From contig NC_088298.1 in assembly GCF_032854445.1 (NCBI RefSeq), positions 8,731,504-8,795,503 on the forward strand: 64,000 nucleotides of DNA, read 5' to 3'. Source of the stretch: Liolophura sinensis. Its lineage: Eukaryota > Mollusca > Polyplacophora > Chitonida > Chitonidae. Position numbers and translations under genes: made by a program. Of the stretch, positions 24,301-36,300 are shown in pieces. The notes below the pieces were generated by a model that searched no databases, was not told the origin of the DNA, and saw only the letters and a program-made list of their open reading frames with translations. Every line of letters starts with the position of its first letter. Positions within the stretch are counted from its first letter, which is position 1.

Positions 24301-27300
24301 AACTCGTCATCTTCCAAAATTTCTCTCTGACGATCCAGTATTACTTCAAAACGTTTCCCAATTTCTTTTCTTCGCTCCAGCTCAATTTCCAGAGCCTCAG
24401 CTTTCCTCTCATAATTCCTCAAATCTTCATCAGTAGCCAATGCCACTTTGCCTTTCAAATTCATCTTGGCAGCCCAAAGGCCTTTGAGAGAATCACTCTG
24501 ATTGGCTATTCGCTGATACATCTGTTTTACCTGTTACAACACAACACGTAAGATTCCTAAATTGGATCTCGAAATACACTCTGTATTGAGAGAAAAATAG
24601 TGGCCAATGAAATTTTACCTTCATATTTAATCGTATCTGCCCAAGAACATTTTGGAAAGGCTCTGTAAAGTCTCGGTTATATTTATCGATTATGAAACCA
24701 TATTCAAGGAATGTATCATTTCCACGGTAAACTTAGAAAAGATTATACAATAATATTAGCTGTTAGGAGTTAAGACTCTCATTTCTATTTATTCATTTGA
24801 TTGGTGTTTTACGCCTTAGTCAAGACTATTTCACTTATATGATGGTGGTCAGCATTATGGTGGCATGAAACAGGGCATAGAACGGAGAGGATGCTAGCAT
24901 GAGCTGGACTTGAACTCACAGAGGCTCGTGGCTTAATCTCTTAAATTCGTCTCTCAAATTTATCCTTGAAGTCATACTTAAAGTTTTATTTGCTATGCAT
25001 CATGGGAATTATTCTACCATTTTGAGCAATTTCAGATGTCACCCAACGATCGAACAGATAGAAAAATATGCTGCCTTCTGCATGACTCGATCATGTGACC
25101 TCATGACTGACAGTTGTCACCACAAACTTACCTCATCCTTCTGTTTCCCAAGAGTTCGCGTCACGTTTTTAGACTGAGTTGCCAGCGTGGAGTACAAAGT
25201 TGGCGCACTGAATCCCTCCAGGTCAACTTGCTGGTCATAATCCCAGAATTCATCTCCTTTAACTTCTACAGCATTCGCTGAAAGGAAAAGAGTGAGTGAG
25301 TGAGTGAATGAGTGAGTGAGTGACTGCTTGTGGGTTTAACGACGTACTCAACAATTTTTCAGTCATATGAAAGGAACCCTTAGAGTGCATGTCATGTGCA
25401 TCCTTGTCAGGACAGATTTCACAGCTCTTTTATCTAGCGCTGCTTCATTGAGATACCCCGCCAAGCCATCACACTGATATGTGTTAACCAGTCGTTGCAC
25501 TACCCACTTAATGCTCAACGCCAAGCCAGGAAGTTACAACTTCCTCTTTTAAGGTCTTCGGTGTGACTCGACCCAGGATTGATCCTGGATCTACCGCTCC
25601 CAAAACGGACGGAAAGGAAAAGAGATGATTATCTGCCTGGTTAGAGATAGACGACTTGCATATGATTTTGTTTGCTTTTTAAGTCTGGATGAGTTTTTAT
25701 TTCTTTGCTTACAACTGTAAGTGGAACATTTTATAAAAAACAATAATATTTCTTGAATGAGAACTTTGTACATTTTTTTCACGTCTAAAATAGTTATATG
25801 TGTGACTATTTTTTGAACACAACTGCATTAGAAAAATTTTAACAGGCTAAAATTTCTTAGAGTAAAAAAATGCTAAAATATGAAATAAGGTTCATCACGA
25901 TGCATAAAAATACTTTTATTTATTTTTCCGGATTTTTTAAGAGTGTTAAATGGCATTCAAATATTTGAATACTATGGTGGGTTTTATGAGCCATACTGAG
26001 GTGTCTAGGAACTCTGACATCACATCAACTTCTTCTGATGTTCACCCAAAGGAAAGAATTTTTGGAAACATTATTGCAGTAATCGTTTACTCATGGGTAA
26101 AAACAGTTATTCCACAGTCAGTGTCGTGATTAGAGTTGGAAAAACTTCCAGTGACGTCAGAGTTCCTAAACTCTGATAGTATGTTCCACGAAGCCCACCT
26201 TAGAATTAAATGTTTGAATGCATTTAACTCCTTTCACAAAAATCTAAAAAAATAAGTGAAAGAATATTTATGCACAATTTTAAGTTGTCTACTTAGTGAG
26301 GCCTACTTGATTTTTAGGTCTTTTCCTTTAAATGGTGAGTTTGTGCCATTTTTAAATGTTAGATCTTTAAAATCTAGAGCTGAAGATTTTTGTTAGTGAT
26401 TTTGTTTACATGTATGACAGTGTTAAAGTCTTGTTTTCATCACTAACCAAGTTGTAATTTATTAATAAAATTTTTTTTGGTCTTATCATTAAGAAAGACA
26501 AATTTCAAACCATTAAACATCTAATTTCTTTTTTTCCACTAAAACGCTAAATTCCTGATTCTTACATCTCAAAAATTACCGAAACTAATGGGCCTTCATT
26601 AATGAAACATGTAAATTCATGTAAATTGGCCATAAGTAGGAAGGTCTGTCAGCAACCTGCAAATGGTTGTGGGTTTTCCCCGCGCTCTGCCCAGTTTCCT
26701 CCCACCATATTGCTGGCCACCATCATATAATGAAATATTCTTGAGTACGGCATAAAACACCCATCAAATAAAATAAATAAATATTTACGTTAATGGTTAA
26801 AAATTCAAGGATTTTCACTTTTCTGACTCTCAATAAACAAAAACATGCATTCACATGTAAATAAATTACCCAATTAAATCACAGCTTGTATTTGCTGCAA
26901 AACCTACCATCCAAAATGTCTGCAGGCTCTGATCCGTTGTCTATGGCAGGCACAGAACTACCCTGAACTGCTAGAGCCTGGATATGACGGTGATATTTTT
27001 TGGCAGGGTGGATCGTGGAGCCCTTGCTGGCGTAATCGTCAAAGTTGTAGAGCAATGCGAGGAAACGGTAGTACGGGTAAAGATACGACGTCTTGGACCA
27101 GCCATACTTCCTGAATAGTACCTGAGGGAAAAAACAAGATCATTTTCTGCTAGCTGGAGTAAATAATGGGCTGGCGTAAGTAAAATAGCTGTTTTGAGTG
27201 GTGCACCATCCAGTATGCATCTGCAGAAGTCATACGCGGGACAAATAAAAGCAAAATAGCTGTTTCGAGTGGTGCACCATCCAGTATGCATCTGCAGGAG

Positions 27301-30300
27301 TAATACGCAGGACAAATGAAAGCAAAATAGCTGTTTCGAGTGGTGCACCATCTAGTATGCATCTGCAGAAGTCATACGCGGGACAAATAAAAGCAAAATA
27401 GCTGTTTTGAGTGGTGCACCATCCAGTATGCATCTGCAGAGCGAGTCATACGCAGGACAAATGAAAGCAAAATAGCTGTTTCGAGTGGTGCACCATCCAG
27501 TATGCATCTGCAGGAGTAATACGCGGGACAAATAAAAGCAAAATAGCTGTTTCGAGTGGTGCACCATCCAGTATGCATCTGCAGGAGTAATACGCGGGAC
27601 AAATAAAAGCAAAATAGCTGTTTCGAGTGGTGCACCATCCAGTATGCATCTGCAGGAGTAATACGCGGGACAAATAAAAGCAAAATAGCTGTTTCGAGTG
27701 GTGCACCATCCAGTATGCATCTGAAGAACGAGAAATGACTCTAGAGCCTCGCATGCCCCAGACCTGTAGGTGCCAGATAAAATCTACCACTGAAAAATCA
27801 GGCCTTTCATCTTTTCAGTTGGATCTAACCACTTGAACTTTGTTTTCTGAGCAAACACTCTCTACGTCCTTTCTGTCAAATTAGCAATGCCTTTCACAGC
27901 AATACATACTCTTAAGAGGTCAACATCCTCTCATGGTCATTTTACACATATCCAGTGAGATTTGAATTGAGGCATTTAAAAGTCTTACAAAACCTTGTTT
28001 ATCTAATGACATATATACCTGAACGTACATACATTACTATCTTTTACTTGAAATACCCATGGTAATATGTTACAAACTATCTTTTTTAAAGTAATCTAAA
28101 AAGGTTGTGGGCCCCTGCTGTTCCCCTTCCTCGTTAAAACTAGCTGTCAGATGTCATGTTCTCACCTAAATAGACGGGGTCAGTAATTAATGGAAAGTCT
28201 GCTTACAAGTCGGCACTCATGCTTTACTGCCTCGTGTGTTTTATCCACATATGTAAGGCAGCAGTGTTAATTCATTGATTAAATAGCAATCCAGTCTTAT
28301 GTTGGGCCCAATCCTGCAGATATGTTGTGTTGTGTTCCCCTCTAAATAACGCCACACAACCATCTACCATAACCATCGGATATCTCAGTTTGTAGCACAC
28401 CGCCAGAAAAAAAAAAACGACATGGTGAGTGGGTTTTTTAAAAATTTTTAAACAAGTGAGTATACTGAAAAAGGACATCATGAGTTGCCGTGTATAAGCT
28501 GTAGGGAAAAGCTGGCTTTATACATGTGGGCCTGGTCAGGCTTATACTCCAGCCGGCATGCTGATAGGGCTCGCTATGAGCGCCTTGATGGAGACACCTC
28601 TGATCTACCCGCTTACTCCCAGTGTGTCTCAATTAGCGAGTGTCTGTAATTATTGAGAAGATACGGTATATATTATATCCAATGAGATGTGGTGTTATTT
28701 TACATTTCTGAGCTATGTCAATTGACCTATAGTTAACCAATCAGGTCTGCTGTTACATAGACCCATGCAGGGCAAGTGACATGTTTTATCCAATGAGATC
28801 TGGTGTTACATACCAAAGCTAGGACCATGATCACCATGGCGAGGAAAGCAGCTGCCAATAGGATGAAGATAACCAGCCAGTCAGGTGACTTGAGGATCTC
28901 TTGATCCAAGGCCACGCCCATGAGGATCGTGTAACGGGCAGTTGTCGGGAAGAAGGGGCCGTCCTCAGAGCACTGCGCGTTGTCAGCCATCACACGAACA
29001 TACTGTACAAAACATGAAGCAAACAGAAACTGAAGTTTGTATACGAAATGCATGTTGTTGTTGTTGTTGTTTTTTTTCAAGGAAATATTATGGTTCACAC
29101 GATTAATCATACACCAAGCAATTAATGAAATCAACCAATCAAGAAAATGCAGCAAAAAAACTATCCCGAGATGTTAGAAGTCCCAACTAAACTGGTTCAA
29201 AAACAGACAGAACAAGTGTTAATTTAAAACTTCACTTTCCAAAAAAAAAAAAAATTCACGAAATTTAAATACAGGCAGAAGACTCGATATTAATTCAAAG
29301 GTAACATGGAATTCAGGGTGAAGTCAAATTTTCCAAAACTGTTGTCTACATGCTTCTTTTGCCATGATATGAAGCTGTGACTGCTTTCGTCCTGTAAACA
29401 AATCTTCAACATTTCTTTATTTTACAAATCTTTCCAACCCATTAAACCATTGTGACTGACCATTTTGCTGTATTGGTTTGTGCTCAGGTAGAAGACATAC
29501 ACCCCCGGGTCGGCAAACTTGTAGGAGAAGAGCGATGTGTTGGAGGACTCCTGTGCCATGGTTTCTACCAGCGTTCGGAAACCAGAGTAATCAAAATTCT
29601 CATTGGTGTTGTAGAGATTTTCTCTGAAAAAAAAAAAAAATTGACAACAAAAATGAAACTGAATTATTGGACTATTATAATGTCTAATTATTTGATAACA
29701 AATCTATGCTTTAAAGGAGGAAAATTTAAACATCAATCAAATACCATTGAAAAGAGTATGCATTTCCTGGCAGGTGCATGCCATAAAACAATTCTAATAT
29801 GTACCTCAAGTTGATAAATTATAAATAAATTCAGCGCCAAAATCGCTGTGGGTGACTCCATTTTGCCTAAGAACTAGTCCTGAAGTCTTCTGTGTTGGGA
29901 GGATAATTGCCGTCAGAAACAGGCAAAGTGCAGTTTGTACATTTCCGGTAGAACTCTTCTTCCCAAAAGGCACAGTTCGTTTTTCGCTTGACGATCAGGA
30001 AACCGGAATGTTGGACGTAGACTCCGACTTTACACGAACAAGTCGGCAGTCTTAACGATTGTCATTGGCTGAGACGCATCACACCCCCAGCGTAAATTAC
30101 AGGGTGTTAAAGACGGAGGAAGCGATGAACTCGATTTATGCCAGCTTTGCTGTTTTCAGGATTTACATGTATGGTGAGGAAAAATTACAAAATTACTCAG
30201 CAAGCACCACAAGATAGAAAAAATGTGCTCTTTTCAGCCTATAGTGTCATTCTTTAAAATTTTTCTTCTCCTTTAATATAACAGACCACAGCACTGATGG

Positions 30301-33300
30301 TAAAACCAGTGCACTGATAACACTGGGATTCTTGGGCAGATGGTCACAGGTAACTTCTGAAATCTGGTCTCTAGTAAGTTCAAATGATCTTCTGTACTTG
30401 TTTTATTACAACACAAAATTTCCGAAAATATTGACATTTTTATTATTCTGACCTTTGCCCATTCAAGCTTAAATTTTTAGAGCTTAACCACTGAAAACAA
30501 GCTCACTTTTCAAGACATCTTTCAATATACGAATTACAACTTCATGCATTCCGTGAATCTTACATGAAGGACAGCCACAAAATTCACATCAGCCAATTCA
30601 ATATCACCATACTTTACCTGTCATAGACTGGATAATATGTCTGGCTGATACTGAACATCATGTAGGAGCCATACGTCAGGCACGTCGTGGGGTTCTTTAT
30701 GCCCGTTAGCAGCGATCCAGCAACGCCTGACGTTGCCAAAAGCCGTCGGCGGCCAGACACCGAGCTGTAGTCCACGGTGATGTTCCCAGAGTAGTCTCCC
30801 TTGGCATTGTCTGTTAGAAGTGTCTGGAGCTGGTCTGGATCTGGGTTGTACACTCCCAAGAAGCCATCGTTGCTCATTTCCACGATGTTCATCGGGTACT
30901 CCGTCCCGTCAAGGGCCTCACATTGATCTGATGTCAATGATTCACGCGCATTGATTGCCGATATGATGTTGCTGGTTGGAATTTCAAACTACATGGAATA
31001 ATAATAATAATAAGGTGATATGGTGAGCCAATTTAATAGTAAAATTGATGCAAATAAAATTACACAATGGAAAAATATGGTAATGTGACTACAATATCAC
31101 CTGACAAAACACAGACATTTGGTTGGTCCTTACAATATCACCTGACAGAACACAGACATTTGGTTGGTCCTTACAATATCACCTGACAGAACACAGACAT
31201 TTGGTTGGTCCTTACAATATCACCTGACAGAACATACACGTTTGATTAGTTCTCACAAAGCCACCACAAAGGAATGAGGCAATGCACTGGTTCTTACAAC
31301 AGTGCTCTGACAGATTAAACACACAATTCACTGGCCCATACACAGCTTCCATATGATTGGTCCTTACAATATCACCTGACAGAACAGAACACATCTGATT
31401 GGTTCTCATACACTCACCATGACAGTATGGTTAGAGTTCCTCACAGTGATGTACGGCTCCTGGGGTCGCTCAGGACAGGTCAGAGTAATGCGATCTTTCT
31501 GCGCCTGGCGACACTCGTAATCGCAGATGGCATTCAGGTCATCAACCTTACACTTGCACATGCCCAGTAAGCGGTCGTAACCAAGGTACTGGTCATACCC
31601 ACCACATTCCTGCCAATCAGAAAATCAATAAGGAATCACATATGTCATTTAATTTTCTTATTTATTTGATTGTTGTATAACGCTACACTGGTACTCAAGA
31701 ATTTGTAACATATGACGGTGAAACTGGAGTGCAATGGTTGGTGGCTACTTCAGGAAACTTCAGCCATTTCAGGAAACTGGGACACTGATGATCCATCAGG
31801 GGTATTTTCAGATTGAACTCTTTTGTCGCTAAAGGTAAAAAAAAGTCTTTCTATTTCATGTTAGTCATAAGAAATATTTGACAGCTTTTGTTAACATTAA
31901 TTTACCGATGACCTGTCTCACCATATTCCTCAGGCACAAATGACACCTCTTTCCTTCAGAAGCTTATCACGTTCACAAAAGTTCAGCTCCTCAATTTTCC
32001 CCATTTCTATCTTTTTTATGTTATGGTACAAATAAAATAGCTGCTGAACATTTCTCACAGGTGACATGATACAGTAGGACTTTTTTTTTTACCTAGTGCA
32101 ATAAAAGAGTTCAAACTTGATACTCTCCTATTGGTCAAGGTTACTGGTAACACATCTGACAGTTCATGACAAAGAGATACTGAGACGGCTCAACTGATCT
32201 AAGATTTACTGCAAAGGGCTAGTTGAGGTCAAGGGTCACAAACATTCCAGAATTAGGTGGATTTAATATTATGTTTCACAGGCGAGTTGACAATAAATGA
32301 TCACAAAATGGGATAAAAATAAAGCTGAAAATCTGCCTTTTTATTTATCCAATCTTAATGATTTAAGATTTTTATATTTTTCAAGATTTTCTAATCATGT
32401 CTTCAGCAAGAAAACTTGCAAAGTTTCTTCCTCATTTTCTACAAATTAGATGATTTTCAAGGTTTGTTTTTTTTACAGCCTCCTCCGACAGTGATAAATG
32501 TTGCTTCTGCTCGAAACAATTAAAATTTTTGTGGCCTTGGAACTCACGAGTAGAACACAGTGGTTTTCCCACTCTACAGCTTTAGCACTCACCAGCTGAA
32601 CACACTAGTTTTCACACTCTACAGCTTTAGCACTCACCAACTGCACACACTGGTTTTCTACAGCTTTAGCACTCACCAGCTGCACACACTGGTTTTCTAC
32701 AGCTTTAGCACTCACCAGCTGCACACATTGGTTTTCCCACTCTACAGCTTTAGCACTCACCAGCTGAACACGCTGGTTTCTACAGCTTTAGTACTCACCA
32801 ACTGAACACACTGGTTTTCTCACTCTACAGCTGCACACACTGGTTTTCACACTCTACAGCTTTAGCACTCACCAGCTGAACACACTGGTTTTCCCACTCT
32901 ACAGCTTTAGCACTCACCAGCTGCACACACTGGTTTTCCCATCCTACAGCTTTAGCACGCACCAGCTGAACACACTAGTTTTCACACTCTACAGCTTTAG
33001 CACTCACCAGCTGAACACACTGGTTTTCCCACTCTACAGCTTTAGCACTCACCAGCTGCACACACTGGTTTTCTCACTCTACAGCTTTAGCACTCACCGG
33101 CTGAACACACTGGTTTCTACAGCTTTAGCACTCGCCAGATGCACACAATGGTTTTCCCACTCTATAGCTTTAGCACTCACCAGCTGCACACACTGGTTTT
33201 CTCACTTTACAGCTTTAGAACTCACCAGCTGAACACACTGGTTTTCCCACTCTACAGCTTTAGCACTCACCAGCTGCACACACTGGTTTTCACACTCTAC

Positions 33301-36300
33301 AGCTTTAGCACTCACCAGCTGAACACACTGGTTTTCTCACTCTACAGCTTTAGCACTCACCAGCTGAACACACTGGTTTTCCCACTCTACAGCTGAAAGA
33401 CACTGGCCAGCTGAACACACTGGTTTTCCCACTCTACAGCTTTAGCACTCACCAGCTGAACACACTGGTTTTCTCACTCTACAGCTTTAGCACTCACCAG
33501 CTGAACACACTGGTTTTCCCACTCTACAGCTGACAGACACTGGCCAGCTGAACACACTGGTTTTCCCACTCTACAGCTTTAGCACTCACCAGCTGAACAC
33601 ACTGGTTTTCTCACTCTACAGCTTTAGTACTCACCAGCTGAACACACTGGTTTTCCCACTCTACAGCTGCACACACTGGTTTTCTCACTCTACAGCTTTA
33701 GCACTCACCAGCTGAACACATTGGTTTTCCCATCCTACAGCTTTAGCACTCACCAGCTGCACACACTGGTTTTCTCACTCTACAGCATTAGCACTCACCA
33801 GCTGCACACACTGGTTTTCCCACTCTACAGCTTTAGCACTCACCAGCTGCACACACTGGTTTTCTCACTCTACAGCTTTAGCACTCACCAGCTGCACACA
33901 CTGGTTTTCTCACTCTACAGCTCTAGCACTCACCAGCTGAACACACTAGTTTTCCCACTCTACAGCTGCACACACTGGTTTTCTCACTCTACAGCTTTAG
34001 CACTTACCAGCTGCGCACACTGGTTTTCTCACTCTACAGCTTTAGCACTCACCAGCTGAACACACTGGTTTTCCCACTCTACAGCTGACAGACACTGGCC
34101 ATACTGGTTCCTGGTCTCTCCCTCAGCACACAGTTCATACACTCGCTTGATGCAGTCTGTCTCCTCGCCGTCTGCCTCATAGAAACCCACAGCACAGGGG
34201 CACTGGCGGTCACCCGGCTAAAACAAAAATGATTGATTCTTGATTTATTTACATTTTTATTTATTTGATCACTGTTTGATTGATTGATTTATTTGGCTAG
34301 TGTTTTACGCCGTACTCAAGGGTATTTTACTTCTACGATGATAGCAGCCAGCATTATGGTAACAGGAAACCAGGCAGAAACCCATGACCATCAGCAGGTT
34401 GCTGGCAGACCTTCCCATGTACTGGTCAGTGTTTGATTGATTGATTTATTTGGCTAGTGTTTTACGCCGTACTCAAGAATATTTTACTTCTACGATGGCG
34501 GCCCGCATTATGGTCTGAGAAAACCCACAACCATCCGCAGGTTGCTGACAGACCTTCCCATGTACTGGTCAGTGTTTGATTGATTGATTTATTTGGCTAG
34601 TGTTTTACGCCATACTCAAGAACATTTTACTTCTACGATGACGGCCCACATTATGGTCTGAGAAAACCCACAACCATCTGAAGGTTGCTGGCAGACCTTC
34701 CCATGAATTTTTCACACACACAAAAGCCGAAGATTTCAAATTCGAGACCACACATGTCCAGTTGCACTTCTTGGATGAGGCTGCCGACAAGCCGACGACG
34801 AGATGAAAAAATTCTAACTCTTCAAGCTTTTCATCTACCATTGGGGCTGATATCTTGAAACATTTCGAGAGAACGATGGGGGTGAAGAGAAATAATTAGC
34901 ACAGTTTTGTGAGGCTCGCATCTTTAGTGACACTAACAAGTCATTATCATAATAACTGTGTGCATAAATTCCATTGAAAAGAATGCTTTAGCGGTCTAAA
35001 AGGTTGAAGATTTCCCATTACATGGGAAACTAGATGGAATGGACAACACTGGATAATATTCTGAGAACTATGGCTTAAAATAAGCGGATGTTATGACATG
35101 CTAACTGACACAACAGTCTGCTCAGCATACAAAAACTTCATACAAATTTCCCTTACGTAGGGACTAAAAAGTTCTCACAGAGTATCACTTTCAGATGTAT
35201 TTTATAAAATTTCTTCATGCAGTCAGAATGTCACCTTTAAAGTTTGAGACCAAGGCTCCAATTTGTTTTTCTAGAAATCACCCTGGTAATGTCTTACTCA
35301 TTCACAGCCTGATAACAGTCATGGTCAATTTCCCCTGGCCTAGAATTGTCCTCGTGTAGGAAAAGACACCCCATTGAGAAAACAAGCAGTCTAACATACT
35401 ATACTAGTTATTTCTGATCCCTCCGTACACTACATTATTACATGCAGAGCTTTATGCATATTATGCATATGTTTATGCCGTAGTAGCTACAACAACAACA
35501 AAATAGTATTTTGAACAGCCATTACTGTATCTGACCTAAACAATTCGCCAACAAAAATGTATTTTCTAGAGGTATATAAATGTCATTAAATATTTTTGCA
35601 GAAGGATATAATCCTACTTTCCAGACATACCTCAAAGCACATTTCTGAGATCAACAGAGCTCTTAGAACAGGAACCAAACAAAATGAGCTACTTAGTCTT
35701 GGACGAAATTATAAGTCATTTACAATAGATTTCCTGTCACCAAGGATACCTGAAAGTCCCGCCCAGCTCCAATACAGGTACATTCTGACTGGCCGATGTT
35801 GACCTGTGTGGCCTCACCCCCACAGGAGAAACACCCTGTCTGGCCCTCCAGGTGGTTGAAGTGGTCGACGGGGCAGGGGGAGCAATCCTGGTAACTTCCT
35901 GCATACTCGTTAGGGTTGTAACGCCCCACAGGGCAAGGTGTGGCTTCCACACTTTTCTCAGGGCAATAGTATCCTGAAAATTCAAAATGCTTCAGGTGAC
36001 TTTATTTGACATCTAAATACAAATTAGAAAAATACAAAAAATCTAAATTCACTGTATTTCACTTAAAAGCTCAAAGGTTGACTGAGTTATCCACTGTATA
36101 TGGCAACCTGAGAGGTTTCTTTTTTTAAAATTTTTTTATTACTTGACATTTAATTAATTTCTCATCAGAAAATTTTAAATGTGTCTGCCTGTTTCAGTCT
36201 AAACTTTGGGTGCAATAAAGCACCGATTATTTACTTGTTTAATACCATATATCCTGTAGATACTTATACTTTTATTTATACAATGATGGTCTGTTTTCAT

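Noticed and set aside
27150-27790. Minus-strand frames with repeated MHTGWCTTRNSYFAFICP
   Set aside because: 71-base minisatellite; all three frames stay open by composition, and exon 38 has a good acceptor without it.
29852-30055. 67-codon plus-strand frame in a GC-richer block
   Set aside because: Short, no family features; more likely part of an unclassified element.
32560-34059. Plus-strand open frames with repeated FSTHQLHTLVFPLYS
   Set aside because: They are the antisense of a 45-base array; the frame stays open only because the unit is a multiple of three. No start context, domain or splice sites.
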